From Bifidobacterium sp. 7101 (lineage in GTDB: Bacteria; Actinomycetota; Actinomycetes; Actinomycetales; Bifidobacteriaceae): a stretch of DNA of 64,000 nucleotides. Of the stretch, positions 48,988-57,815 are shown piece by piece (within the stretch, counting starts at the first letter, position 1; each line of letters begins with the position of its first letter). The stretch spans positions 124,001 through 188,000 of the forward strand of contig NZ_AWUN01000001.1 in NCBI RefSeq assembly GCF_000499285.1, given 5' to 3'. The translations under genes and the position numbers were made by a program. The notes beneath the pieces were generated by a model, which was given only the letters and a program-made list of their open reading frames with translations, made no database searches and had not been told where the DNA came from.

Positions 48988-50442
48988 TCATATTCCTTTC
49001 AATAGTTCCTGCATGGTCTCCGCCTGCACCTGTTTGGAGAAGCAGGCCAGGACCTCGTTCCGTCGTACCGAGGGCAACCCTTTCAACACCTGGGCCCGAA
49101 CCTCCAAATCCATGGACTCCAAGGCGCTCGCGAGCGCCTCCAGCTCCTGCACATCCTGGCGGCCGGATTCAGTGTCATGTTGAGGGCTTTCCTTGTGCTC
49201 CGCCGCCTCGCCTTCGGCCTCTATGCCTGCGAGGATCTTCCCGCGCTCGCTTTCGGTGACGTGCTGGTAGTGCATGGCCGTGCTGACCTGGGTGTGACCA
49301 CCCTGGGCCATGACGGCCTTGATGCTGTTGGTGTGCTTGGCGACCTCGGTCAGGGCCCGGTGTCGCAGGTCATAGAGCCTCAGCCTCCTCTGCTCCAGGC
49401 GGGGCACGGCCTTGCGGGCACGATACCAGGCGTTGCGCACCGACTGGTCAAACACCAGGCCCCTGGTGCGCTCGCCGGTGAACAGCCAGGCGTTGGGCCG
49501 ATCCTCCACATACGTGTCCAGGTGGTGACGGATATGGGGGATGAGGAATGGTGGCAGTTCTAGGTCGCGCACGCTGCCCTTGGTCTTGGTGCTGCCCACC
49601 TCCATGACCTTGTGGCCGTTCTTCATGATGCCCTTGGCGCTCTTGGTGACATGCACCACGCCGCCGGAGCCGTCCTCCGCCAGTTCGATGTCCCTGCGTT
49701 GCAGCGCGTACGCCTCCCCGGGTCTGAGGCTGAGGACTCCCACCAAGTAGAGGACCAGTGAGAACCGTCCTGGCATGGCCTCGGCCAGGGTGTTCAATTC
49801 GTCCATGGACACGTCACCGTAGGCACGGTTCGAGTCGGGCCGGTCCACTTTCAGGAGCACCGGATTGTTCTGGAGAAGGGTGGTACCGTCCTCGTCCAGC
49901 GGCTTGGAGCAGGCCTCCTTGAAGATGGCGCTGAGCAGCTCCCACACATGCCGTTTGATGCTGGCACCCTCGCCGGCCTTGCCGACCTTCATGGAGTCGG
50001 CCCAACGCTGTATGTCCTTCGGGCCTATCGCGGCCATGGTCATGTCCCCCAGGATGGGCAGCAGGTCGTCCCTGAGGTACTGCTCGTACTTCTGGCGGGT
50101 GGTGGGTGCTATCGGCTCCCCGTTGGCCTTGCGATGCTCCTGGAGGTATGCGGCCGAGTATTGGGCGAAAGTGACGGCCTCGGCCTTGCGGGAGTCCTCC
50201 TCGATCCTTGGCGGCTGCCAGGTGTCCATGCGTATGGCCGTCTCGGCCTCGTTGAGCCATCGCTCCGCCTCGGTCTCGAATCCCACCGGGAAGCGTCTGG
50301 TGATCCGCTTGGGCAGGCCCGGCCACTTGGAGTAGGCACTGACGGGCGGCTGGTAGCGGGCCTCGAGATATTTGCGCCCGGATTTGGCATCGGTCTTCAC
50401 TGGCATGGAGCCGAACCTCCTGCGCCTCGCCCTCTTCGCCAT
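48988..50442 (-). CDS. int: Tyrosine recombinase (integrase) of the element
   Basis: A 484-residue phage-type integrase. The start MAKRARRRRFG is chosen over a GTG-like start eleven codons upstream because it gives the usual basic arm-binding N-terminus. A SAM-like core-binding domain follows (TFAQYSAAYLQEHRKANG). The catalytic domain has Arg in SLRPGEAYAL, YDLRHRA in place of the common H-x-x-R (Tyr replaces the first His), GGHTQ, and the nucleophile Tyr in AMHYQH. A long C-terminal tail of ~80 residues (charged, helical) is unusual. It lies next to the tRNA-Ser it uses as target and promotes integration and excision between the 21-bp repeats. Confidence 0.92.
   Translation of the reverse strand: MAKRARRRRFGSMPVKTDAKSGRKYLEARYQPPVSAYSKWPGLPKRITRRFPVGFETEAERWLNEAETAIRMDTWQPPRIEEDSRKAEAVTFAQYSAAYLQEHRKANGEPIAPTTRQKYEQYLRDDLLPILGDMTMAAIGPKDIQRWADSMKVGKAGEGASIKRHVWELLSAIFKEACSKPLDEDGTTLLQNNPVLLKVDRPDSNRAYGDVSMDELNTLAEAMPGRFSLVLYLVGVLSLRPGEAYALQRRDIELAEDGSGGVVHVTKSAKGIMKNGHKVMEVGSTKTKGSVRDLELPPFLIPHIRHHLDTYVEDRPNAWLFTGERTRGLVFDQSVRNAWYRARKAVPRLEQRRLRLYDLRHRALTEVAKHTNSIKAVMAQGGHTQVSTAMHYQHVTESERGKILAGIEAEGEAAEHKESPQHDTESGRQDVQELEALASALESMDLEVRAQVLKGLPSVRRNEVLACFSKQVQAETMQELLKGI
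49123..49138. repeat. Second copy of the CGCTCGCGAGCG palindrome
   Basis: GGCGCTCGCGAGCGCC, a perfect 16-bp palindrome inside the integrase gene. Its 14-bp core is the same as at 42260-42273. Confidence 0.5.
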
Positions 50443-50490
50443 GGACCACCGCCTCCGAACATCCCTGTCTGGCATGTCCTGCCAGGCACT

Positions 50491-50547
50491 TAGGTGGTGA
50501 GTTTGCCATCATCGAAACCGCACCACCTATCTCACCACCTAACTTAG
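50491..50547 (+). repeat. Right integrase arm-site-like repeats
   Basis: CACCACCTATCTCACCACCTAA at 50521-50542 matches the left-end repeat in spacing and orientation. An inverted copy (TAGGTGGTGAG) lies at 50491-50501. They sit between the integrase start and the tRNA. Confidence 0.45.
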
Positions 50548-50638
50548 CGCATTCAACGGCTCCCAAAGGAATCAAACGGTGCAGTTGGAAACAGGGAAAA
50601 AGGCACGGAAACGGCGGAATACCGCCGGTATCGGCATG

Positions 50639-50670
50639 AAAAAAGGGTTTTGAACGGTTGTTCAAAACCC
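50639..50670 (-). terminator. tRNA-Ser terminator supplied by the element
   Basis: On the minus strand GGGTTTTGAAC pairs with GTTCAAAACCC (loop of four), followed by six T. It replaces the original terminator now found at 42033-42061. Confidence 0.8.
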
Positions 50671-50671
50671 T

Positions 50672-50692
50672 TGCTGGCGGAGGATACGAGAT
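50672..50692. repeat. Right attachment site within tRNA-Ser
   Basis: A 21-base sequence identical to 42063-42083 that covers the acceptor 3' strand, CCA end and part of the T-arm of tRNA-Ser, so integration rebuilds an intact tRNA. Confidence 0.85.
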
Positions 50693-50762
50693 TCGAACTC
50701 GTGAGGGCGTGAACCCAACACGCTTTCCAAGCGTGCGCCATAGACCACTAGGCGAATCCTCC
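50675..50762 (-). tRNA. tRNA-Ser (anticodon GGA)
   Basis: An 88-nt gene. The acceptor stem GGAGGAT pairs with ATCCTCC, followed by G and an encoded CCA. The anticodon stem CACGC/GCGTG has loop TTGGAAA (anticodon GGA, reading UCC/UCU). A long variable arm follows, as required for serine tRNAs, then the T-loop GTTCGAATC. It is the integration target of the neighbouring element. Confidence 0.95.
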
Positions 50763-50823
50763 AAGGCTGCAATGAACGGGGCCTTAGCCTACGTGACCCT
50801 TATCAAGGCAACTAGGAAATAGT

Positions 50824-50890
50824 AACACAGGGCGGGGATTGCAGGCCAGTCCAGACGTGTCGCCGGCAGTTCCCGCCCAGTTTCTGTGTT
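50824..50890 (-). terminator. Large hairpin at the 3' end of the catalase gene
   Basis: AACACAG (50824-50830) pairs with CTGTGTT (50884-50890), and GGCGGGgA with TCCCGCC (50871-50877). The structure includes the catalase stop codon region and ends in front of the tRNA. Confidence 0.5.
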
Positions 50891-52331
50891 ACTTGATCTG
50901 ATCCATGGAAAGGCCAAGGGCCTCGGCTACACGCTGGCCGTAGTCGGGGTCGGCCTGGTAGAACTGCTTGGTCTCAAGAACCTGGATTTCCTGGTCGTCA
51001 ACGGATCCCAGGTTGTTCTTGATGGTCTGGATCAAACGGTCCTTCTCCTCCGGGCTCATCAGCCTGTAGAGACGGCCGGCTGCGGAGTAGTAGTCCTTGT
51101 CATAGGGACGGGAGTACTCGGTCTGCCCTTGGACGGTATCGCCGTGCATACGGGCATCGTTGTCCTCCACGGGACCACCCTTGCTGTTGGGCTCGTAGTT
51201 GACTGATCCGTCCTGGCCCTGGGACATGAACCCATCCCGCTCGTAGTTGTGGACCTCATTGACCGGGCGGTTGATGGGCAGCTGTTCGTAGTTGGCACCC
51301 AGACGGTAACGCTCGGCGTCCTTGTATCCGAACAGGCGGCCCTGCAGCAGCTTGTCGGGCGAGGGTTCGATGCCGGGGACGAAGTTGGCGGGTGAGAAGG
51401 CTGCTTCCTCTACATCATCGAAATAGTTGGTCGGGTTGGTGTCCAACACGAACTCGCCTATCTCAATGCGCGGATAGTCCTTCTTGGAAACCACCTTGGT
51501 CACGTCGAAGATATCGTCCTTATAATCCAGGCCCTCCTGGTAGGGCAGGATCTGCACGCAGACCTTCCACTTGGGGTAGTCGCCCCGGTCGATGGCATCG
51601 TAGAGATCATGCAGGAGGAAGTCCGTGTCCTCGGAGGCGACCTTGGCGGCGGTCTCGTCGGTCATGTTCTTCACGCCCTGTTCGCTCAGGAAGTGGTACT
51701 TGACCCAGAACTGCTCGCCCTTGGCGTTGACCCACTTGAAGGTGTGACTTCCGTAGCCGTTCATGTTCCGGTAGCTGGCAGGGTTGCCCCTGTCGCCCAT
51801 CAGATAAGTCACCTGGTGAACAGACTCGGGAGAGTGCGACCAGAAGTCCCACTGCATCTCCTGGCTGCGCAGATGGGTGGCCGGGTCGCGCTTCTGCGAG
51901 TGGATGAAGTCAGGGAACTTCAGGGGGTCGTTGACGAAGAATATGGGGGTATTGTTGCCCACCACGTCATAGTTGCCCTCCTGGGTGTAGAAGCGCAGGG
52001 CGAAGCCGCGCACGTCGCGCAGGGTGTCGGGATAGCCGGATTCGCCGGCCACCTGGGAGAAGCGCAGCAGGATGGGCGTGGTCTTGCCGGCTCCGTTGAA
52101 TACGTCGGCCTTGGTGTAGGCGCTCATATCCTTGGTCAAGGTGAAGGTACCCTTGGCTCCGGCCCCCTTGGCGTGGACTACGCGCTCTGGGATGCGCTCG
52201 CGGTTGAAGTGGGCCAGCTTTTCGAGGAGCTGGTAGTCCTGCATGAGGATGGGTCCGCGGGTTCCCGCCGTCTGGCTATGGTTGTTGTCTGCCCAAGGCT
52301 GCCCTTCGTTGGTGGTGAGTTTGTCGTTCAT
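50889..52331 (-). CDS. katA: Monofunctional heme catalase
   Basis: A 480-residue clade-3-sized catalase that splits hydrogen peroxide. The catalytic His is in [16 protein letters not shown] (His53), the distal Asn in [27 protein letters not shown], and the proximal heme-ligand Tyr in [14 protein letters not shown]. No signal peptide, so cytoplasmic. Catalase is rare in bifidobacteria and mostly reported from bee-associated species. It is adjacent to the manganese importer, fitting a peroxide-defence block. Heme must come from the medium or from genes outside the window. Confidence 0.95.
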   Translation of the reverse strand: MNDKLTTNEGQPWADNNHSQTAGTRGPILMQDYQLLEKLAHFNRERIPERVVHAKGAGAKGTFTLTKDMSAYTKADVFNGAGKTTPILLRFSQVAGESGYPDTLRDVRGFALRFYTQEGNYDVVGNNTPIFFVNDPLKFPDFIHSQKRDPATHLRSQEMQWDFWSHSPESVHQVTYLMGDRGNPASYRNMNGYGSHTFKWVNAKGEQFWVKYHFLSEQGVKNMTDETAAKVASEDTDFLLHDLYDAIDRGDYPKWKVCVQILPYQEGLDYKDDIFDVTKVVSKKDYPRIEIGEFVLDTNPTNYFDDVEEAAFSPANFVPGIEPSPDKLLQGRLFGYKDAERYRLGANYEQLPINRPVNEVHNYERDGFMSQGQDGSVNYEPNSKGGPVEDNDARMHGDTVQGQTEYSRPYDKDYYSAAGRLYRLMSPEEKDRLIQTIKNNLGSVDDQEIQVLETKQFYQADPDYGQRVAEALGLSMDQIK

Positions 52332-52596
52332 GTCTGCTCGATTCCTCTCACATCTTTGATTTTTGCGATCGACAGTCCCATGCGGGCCAGGTCTGTGACC
52401 CTGCTCTTGGTTAACCGCTCAATCGCTGATGGCAGGACTCTTGATAAAATCCTGCTATTCTCCACCGTATCTGACAGGCAATGGAGTTGGTGGATATGCG
52501 CGCTGAGCGAGAGTCAGATATCTCACTAATCAAGTGAGGCGTCTAATCGGATAAGGCGTTTATGGCATCCAAAGTGGTGGGTGCAGACAGCATTGT
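52332..52596. other. Catalase upstream region, no gene seen
   Basis: AT-moderate region that must contain the catalase promoter on the minus strand. I see no clear operator and no coding frame. Confidence 0.4.
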
Positions 52597-52644
52597 GAAA
52601 AAGCCGCCGGCACTGCCTCATTCAATCGGCAAATGGCGGCGGCT
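52597..52644 (-). terminator. Terminator of mntH
   Basis: On the minus strand AGCCGCC...GGCGGCT with an inner TGCC/GGCA stem, followed by TTTTT. It lies 20 nt after the mntH stop. Confidence 0.75.
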
Positions 52645-52663
52645 CTCATCAGCGCACTGGTGG

Positions 52664-54106
52664 TCAGAGCATCTGTATCAGTTCGCCCACATCCTGAACG
52701 ACCAGCTGGAGGTTGAGCCCGGTCAGGACAGCCACCACAATCCAGGCCAGGAAAGCCATCCATCGAGGGTTGGCGTACTTGCCCATGATCTTCTTGGAGG
52801 AGGTGAACCAGACCAGGGGGATCATGGATATGGGCAGGGCCACGCACAGGAAGACCTGGGAGTAGACCAGCAGGCTATCGAGGGCGGACTCCTTGCCACC
52901 GAAGGCTATGGTGCAGATCAGCACGGGGATGATGGAGATCACTCGGGTGACCAGCCTGCGCAGCCAGAGAGGAATCCTCATGCGGATGAAGCCCTCCATG
53001 ACGATCTGTCCGGTCAGAGTGCCAGTGATAGTTGAGTTCTGACCTGAGGCCAGCAGGGCTACAGCGAAGAGGGTGGAGAGCAGTCCGGAGGCGACCGGCC
53101 CGGCGATGGTCTTGTCACCGAGGGCGTTATAGAGGGCTGTGAAGGTGTCCAGTCCTTCGCCGTGTCCGAAGAACATGGCCGCACCCAGTACCAGCAGCAG
53201 GCAGTTGACCACAAAGGCGGCGGACAGCTGGATGTTGGAATCCCAGGTGGCGAAGCGGACCGCGTTGGCAACCTGACGGTCGTCGCTTCGATCGAAGTCG
53301 CGAGTCTGAACGATGGATGAGTGCAGATAGAGGTTGTGCGGCATGACCGTGGCGCCCACGATGCCCAGAGCCATGGTCAGCTGTCCGTTGCCCAGGATGG
53401 CCTTGTCAGGGATGAATCCGCGGAAGACCGCCGGCAGGTCCGGCCTGGCCAGAAAGACCTCGTAGAGGAAGACTGCCATGATGACCAGGATCAGAGTGGC
53501 CACGATGGCCTCGATGCGTCGGAAGCCGATCTTGGTCAGCAGCAGGAGGATGAGCACATCCAGGACGGTTAGTGTTACGCCTACGATCAGCGGAATGCCA
53601 AAGAGCAGCTTCAGAGCGATGGCTCCGCCGATCACCTCGGCGATGTCGGTGGCCATCACAGCCAGCTCCGTGCAGATCCAGAGGGCGAAGCTGAGTCGGC
53701 GGCTAGTGTGCTGGCGTGTGGCCTGGGCAAGGTCCAGACCAGTCACGATTCCCAGCTTGGCCGACATGTACTGCAGCATCATGGCGATCAGGCTGGAGAT
53801 GAGAATGACGCTCATGAGCAGGTAGCCGTACTGGGCGCCGCCGCCGATGGACGTGATCCAGTTGCCTGGGTCCATGTAGCCGACTGCCACCAGAGCGCCC
53901 GGGCCGGAGAAGGCTGCCAGATTCTTCCAGAAGGAGGAGGTTGAGTTGGGCACGGAGACCGTGGCGTTGATCTCCTCCAGGGAGCGCCCATTGGCCGTCT
54001 CGATGATGGGATGGGATTGGTGCTGCCGGCTGGACGGCGGATTCATGACTTCGGATCCCGCTGGACTGGCGGACCCTGAGGCGGGTCGGGTCTGAGTGTT
54101 CGGCAT
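52664..54106 (-). CDS. mntH: NRAMP-family Mn(II)/divalent metal importer
   Basis: A 480-residue proton-coupled metal transporter with 11 or more membrane spans. The metal-binding helix-1 motif reads [11 protein letters not shown] and the helix-6 motif [14 protein letters not shown], both diagnostic. The N-terminal ~60 residues are a Pro/Ser-rich cytoplasmic tail, longer than average. GGAAGGTGAC precedes the ATG. It is divergent from a DtxR-type regulator with a palindrome between the genes, so it is likely repressed by that regulator when manganese is sufficient. It supplies Mn for peroxide resistance beside the catalase. Confidence 0.94.
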   Translation of the reverse strand: MPNTQTRPASGSASPAGSEVMNPPSSRQHQSHPIIETANGRSLEEINATVSVPNSTSSFWKNLAAFSGPGALVAVGYMDPGNWITSIGGGAQYGYLLMSVILISSLIAMMLQYMSAKLGIVTGLDLAQATRQHTSRRLSFALWICTELAVMATDIAEVIGGAIALKLLFGIPLIVGVTLTVLDVLILLLLTKIGFRRIEAIVATLILVIMAVFLYEVFLARPDLPAVFRGFIPDKAILGNGQLTMALGIVGATVMPHNLYLHSSIVQTRDFDRSDDRQVANAVRFATWDSNIQLSAAFVVNCLLLVLGAAMFFGHGEGLDTFTALYNALGDKTIAGPVASGLLSTLFAVALLASGQNSTITGTLTGQIVMEGFIRMRIPLWLRRLVTRVISIIPVLICTIAFGGKESALDSLLVYSQVFLCVALPISMIPLVWFTSSKKIMGKYANPRWMAFLAWIVVAVLTGLNLQLVVQDVGELIQML

Positions 54107-54151
54107 GTCACCTTCCTTGATTCTGGACCATGGCGGTCGTGTGGCTGGCTA

Positions 54152-54175
54152 TAGACTTCGACCCTTCGAAGTCTA
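54152..54175. promoter_or_regulatory. Palindromic operator candidate for the DtxR/MntR-type regulator
   Basis: TAGACTTCG (54152-54160) and CGAAGTCTA (54167-54175) form a perfect 9+9 palindrome with a six-base centre, 46 nt before the mntH ATG and overlapping TCTATAG, a likely -10 of mntH. The half GCTATAGACT recurs at 54265-54274 in front of the regulator gene. Confidence 0.6.
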
Positions 54176-54281
54176 ATGGCGCTTGATGAAGAATACCAGA
54201 GGTGATCTGTGACAATGTCGAAATATGCCTGCGGGGTTACCTGCGGGTCGTGCCATGGAGCTGTGCTATAGACTGTGGAGC

Positions 54282-54983
54282 ATGGGAATTGCCGAACTGT
54301 CTTCCAGCGCCCAGGATTACCTCAAGGTCATCTGGGACCTTCAGGAATGGGATCAGGGCCCTGTCCAGCCGACTGCGGTGGCCGATAGGACGGGCATGAA
54401 ACAGTCGACGGTATCAGGAGCGCTGGCCCGTCTGGTCGATGCCGGTCTGGTCACCCACAGGCCTTACGGCAAGGTGGAGCTGACTGAAACCGGTCGTCGC
54501 TATGCGGTCACCATGGTCCGGCGCCACCGGCTGCTGGAGACCTTCCTGGTGCAGGTCCTCGGTTATGGCTGGGATGAGGTGCATGAGGAGGCCGACAGCC
54601 TCGAACATGCCGTCTCCGACAAGATGGTCGACCGCATCGACGAGTATCTAGGGCACCCCACCATGGATCCGCATGGAGATGCTATACCCTCACCCGAGGG
54701 GGACCTTCCGCCAATACCTACAACCATAAGGCCTCTTTCGGAAGTATCTGCAGGGACGACGGTAAGGGTGCAACGAGTCAGCGACGAGGATTCACAAATA
54801 CTTCGTGTACTCAGCAGTTACCACATAGGACCTGGCAGTCTGGTGCAGGTGAAAAGTAAGCAGGCTGATGATGAATTAGCCGTAAGCCCGACGGAAATGC
54901 AATCCAGATCCGGCTCGGATTCGGGCGACATTCTTGTGCTGTCTAAAGAACAGGCGGCACTGATTCAGGTCAGTTTTATCTGA
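54282..54983 (+). CDS. DtxR/MntR-family metal-dependent repressor
   Basis: A 233-residue regulator. The winged helix is LSSSAQDYLKVIWDLQEW ... PTAVADRTGMKQSTVSGALARLVDAGLV. The dimer/metal domain contains RHRLLETFLVQVLGYGWDEVHEEADSLEHAVSD, with the Cys/Glu-His-type ligands of the family (EVHEEADSLEH), and the C-terminal half is an SH3-like domain (TTVRVQRVSDEDSQILRVLSSYHIGPGSLVQVKS). The ATG at 54282 fits the family N-terminus; TGCTATAGA just upstream is an extended -10, so the mRNA may be nearly leaderless. It probably senses Mn(II) and controls mntH and itself. Confidence 0.87.
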   Translation: MGIAELSSSAQDYLKVIWDLQEWDQGPVQPTAVADRTGMKQSTVSGALARLVDAGLVTHRPYGKVELTETGRRYAVTMVRRHRLLETFLVQVLGYGWDEVHEEADSLEHAVSDKMVDRIDEYLGHPTMDPHGDAIPSPEGDLPPIPTTIRPLSEVSAGTTVRVQRVSDEDSQILRVLSSYHIGPGSLVQVKSKQADDELAVSPTEMQSRSGSDSGDILVLSKEQAALIQVSFI

Positions 54984-55021
54984 ATAAAGAACCACTTGGT
55001 GATTCGTTGTATTGAATCGCA

Positions 55022-55999
55022 TCACTGTTCGCTGTGGTTGACCTCGTGCTCTCGTTGATGACGGTGAAGATACGCGAATAGGTTTGAAGTATGAATGTAG
55101 GCTCTTCTGTCGTTTTTCGCTAGAACATCGAGAACAATACCCGCGATGATGGATAACAGACCTACAAGGATCAACAGTACCGATCCGATAAGGGTAGGAA
55201 TACGCGGGACCGATCCTGTCTGCCAGAACTCAAGCATTACCGACAAGAGAAAACCGAAACCGATCAGGTCTATCAGCAGTCCGCATCCTCCAAAGAAGGG
55301 AAGAGGTTTGTATTCCCTGATCATTCTGAAAATGGTGGAAAGTACGCGGATCCCATCGCCCACAGTGTTGAGTTTGCTGTGGGAGCCCTTAGGACGATCG
55401 CGGTACTGAACGGGCATTTCGTACAGCCGTAGATTCCTGTCCAGGCTGTGTATGGTCATTTCCGTTTCCACTTCGAATCCATGGGACAGGATTGGGTAGC
55501 ATTTAACATAGGTAAACGAAAAAGCCCGGTATCCCGTCATAATATCCTTGACTTGCGCATGGAAAATGCCGTTGATTGCCGAGCGAACCAATCTGTTGCC
55601 GACGTTATGGAAGGGTCTTTTGTTCTCTTGGAAGTAGGTGGAGCTCAGTCGGTCGCCTATCACCATGTCATAGCCTTCGAGGATCTTGTCGACCATGGCG
55701 GGAGCGCTTTCCGCTGGATAAGTGTCATCGCCGTCTGCCATGACATACACGTCTGCATCGATATCTTCAAACATGGCTCGTATGACATTGCCCTTGCCTT
55801 GGCGCGGTTCCGGTCGGACTACTGCGCCCTTGGATTGTGCTATGGAAGCTGTTTTGTCTGTGGAGTTGTTGTCGTAGACGTAAATGGTCGCCGTTGGAAG
55901 TGCTTTATGGAAATCGTCAACGACTTTTCCTATCGTCTGCTCTTCGTTATAGCAGGGCAAGAGAACGGCAATGGTGGTTTCTTCCAAGGCAGGCTTCAT
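55022..55999 (-). CDS. Membrane-anchored family 2 glycosyltransferase (polyprenyl-phosphate sugar transferase-like)
   Basis: A 325-residue GT-A enzyme. The N-terminus has AVLLPCYNEEQTIGKVV, then VYDNNSTDKT and the DxD-type ADGDDTYPA. QNKRPF...GNRLVRSAINGIF and MTGYRAFS are typical of dolichol/polyprenyl-phosphate mannose or glucose synthases. Two C-terminal membrane helices (residues ~230-255 and ~262-285) anchor it. It probably makes a lipid-linked sugar used by GT-C type enzymes in the adjoining polysaccharide locus. It is divergent from the next glycosyltransferase. Confidence 0.85.
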   Translation of the reverse strand: MKPALEETTIAVLLPCYNEEQTIGKVVDDFHKALPTATIYVYDNNSTDKTASIAQSKGAVVRPEPRQGKGNVIRAMFEDIDADVYVMADGDDTYPAESAPAMVDKILEGYDMVIGDRLSSTYFQENKRPFHNVGNRLVRSAINGIFHAQVKDIMTGYRAFSFTYVKCYPILSHGFEVETEMTIHSLDRNLRLYEMPVQYRDRPKGSHSKLNTVGDGIRVLSTIFRMIREYKPLPFFGGCGLLIDLIGFGFLLSVMLEFWQTGSVPRIPTLIGSVLLILVGLLSIIAGIVLDVLAKNDRRAYIHTSNLFAYLHRHQREHEVNHSEQ

Positions 56000-56117
56000 G
56001 GTTAACACTATACATATAGGGATTCTCAGATTGAGGTCGATATGGGATTATGAAATTTGTGGGCAATAGCAGAGGTATACCCATTGCGCGTACCGCGCTC
56101 AGGTTAGCATAGACCAC

Positions 56118-57815
56118 ATGCAGCAGCTATTTGAAACTGGACCTGATGTCTGGAAGCAACTTGATGGCTTGAGCAAACGGCAACGTCGATTGGTTATTTC
56201 AGCAGTCAATTATCATTCGTTGATGCAGCCTGGTCGAGAACTGCTCTACAAGATCTATATGGGTGAAGACTGGCAGTATCCTCGCTTGACAGATACTTCG
56301 ACTTTGAATGGTTCTCTAACCAAGGGAGCCGGACTTAAACCTATAGTCGAATTCAAAGCCAGGTCAACATCCAAGCCTAAGACTGCCTTCACTCCTCACT
56401 ATTTTGATTCGCATCATCAACTGGTTGACTGGAATGAACGGTATGTGTTACTTACTCCGGACGATGCCACTGATATGACAGTCAAGGCCCGGAATCTATC
56501 CGCCCGCTTGCCCATGCGCAACCAAATTTATAACTACTGTGAGCTGCATTTCCCGCTTCTGTTTGATCAAGTTCGCGAATTGCTCAGGTGTAAGCGCGAG
56601 AAAGCGGGATACCGGGCTATTGAGACTTATCGTCCCGATTCAACCAGCGACCTGTTTGCTCGTGGTTCCGTGCATCATCCAGCCAGTCCCATCGAACCTG
56701 GGCAACCGGACTCTTCGGCTCCCAAGGCTGTCATTATCGCTATGCATTGGCTGCAGCCAGGGGGAGCCGAGCGTTGGGCCATGGAAACAGTTGCTTTGGC
56801 TCGTAAAGCTGGGCTATTGCCTATCGTCATCACCAACAATGACAGTCATCAGCCATGGATCGTCAGCAAGGACTTGGATGATGCCCTCGTCATCAATCTG
56901 ACCTTTCCTGCACAGGAGGGCATCGGCGACGTACCCCTGCTCAGGGCTCTGTTTGAGCAGTACAACATTCGTGGCGTCATGATTCATCACAATCAGTGGA
57001 TGTACGACCGGCTCTGGTGGATCAAGCGGTACTACCCGCATACGTTCATTGTCGACTCACTGCACATTCTTGAATACCATGACCGCGGTGGCTATCCCAA
57101 CCAGAGCGTGAGCCGTGACCCATACATCGATCTACACCATGTCATTTCACCCCAACTGCAGGATTGGTTGGTAAATCATCATGGTATAGCGGCGAAAAAG
57201 GTGGTTATGGCGCCCTTGGTTGGTCTGACTGCCGATCAAATGCATCCAATGTACAAAGACCGGGCGCAACAGGGTGTCTTCCATGTTGCCTTTGTAGGGA
57301 GGATGACCAGGCAAAAGCGCCCGGAGGCATTTATTAATGTCGCTAAGGAAATGGAACGTCGTTTCCCGGGTCGTTTTCGCTTTATCATGCATGGCAGCGG
57401 CGATATGGACTTGGAGGTACACAAGCTCCTTGAGAAATATGGCTTGGATCATGTAGTGGAACGTCGTGATGTCTCTCAGCCGGTTTCTACAACATATGAT
57501 TGGGCGGACGCTCTGCTGATCACCTCGATCAATGAGGGCATTACTCTTACGACCATCGAGGCTATCAGCCGAGGCATGCCGGTGTTGAGCGCAGATGTCG
57601 GTTCTCAATCGACGCTGGTTCCTGTCCAGGGGCTTCTGCCTCGAGAATCGCTAGGCCTTGTCCGCCAATCGGCCCGTTCCCTGCTGAGGATGAACGATCA
57701 TGAGCAGGATCGCAGTCGGTTGTGGGCGGCGGAGCTGGAAAGGCTTCAGGAGTTTTCAAGGAAGGAATCGGCCGACTCCTTCTTCACCCGGATGTTGGGA
57801 GAATGGGCACAGTGA
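56118..57815 (+). CDS. Family 4 (GT-B) glycosyltransferase
   Basis: A 565-residue protein. The first ~195 residues form an uncharacterised N-terminal extension. The GT-B part begins with AVIIAMHWLQPGGAERWAMETVALARKAG, the glycine loop plus the GGAER motif. The C-terminal half holds VAFVGRMTRQKRPEAFINVAKEM and the donor-binding SINEGITLTTIEAISRGMPVLSADVGSQ (EX7E-like). The ATG is preceded by a TTGCGC-N15-TAGCAT promoter only 13 nt away, so the mRNA is probably leaderless. It overlaps the next gene by one base (TGATG). It is part of the surface polysaccharide operon. Confidence 0.87.
   Translation: MQQLFETGPDVWKQLDGLSKRQRRLVISAVNYHSLMQPGRELLYKIYMGEDWQYPRLTDTSTLNGSLTKGAGLKPIVEFKARSTSKPKTAFTPHYFDSHHQLVDWNERYVLLTPDDATDMTVKARNLSARLPMRNQIYNYCELHFPLLFDQVRELLRCKREKAGYRAIETYRPDSTSDLFARGSVHHPASPIEPGQPDSSAPKAVIIAMHWLQPGGAERWAMETVALARKAGLLPIVITNNDSHQPWIVSKDLDDALVINLTFPAQEGIGDVPLLRALFEQYNIRGVMIHHNQWMYDRLWWIKRYYPHTFIVDSLHILEYHDRGGYPNQSVSRDPYIDLHHVISPQLQDWLVNHHGIAAKKVVMAPLVGLTADQMHPMYKDRAQQGVFHVAFVGRMTRQKRPEAFINVAKEMERRFPGRFRFIMHGSGDMDLEVHKLLEKYGLDHVVERRDVSQPVSTTYDWADALLITSINEGITLTTIEAISRGMPVLSADVGSQSTLVPVQGLLPRESLGLVRQSARSLLRMNDHEQDRSRLWAAELERLQEFSRKESADSFFTRMLGEWAQ

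Larger units (their letters stand above)
42063..50692. mobile_element. Integrative element inserted in tRNA-Ser(GGA)
   Basis: About 8.6 kb bounded by 21-bp direct repeats. The right repeat is the intact 3' end of tRNA-Ser and the left one is an orphan copy. The tyrosine integrase lies next to the tRNA end, as usual. Other cargo: a 169-aa unknown, an excisionase-like protein, a 204-aa unknown, an AAA ATPase probably acting in replication, a ~300-aa unknown on the other strand, a membrane protein and a long structured non-coding stretch. No capsid, tail, relaxase or conjugation gene is seen, so it could be a phage satellite or an element mobilised by a helper. Confidence 0.85.
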
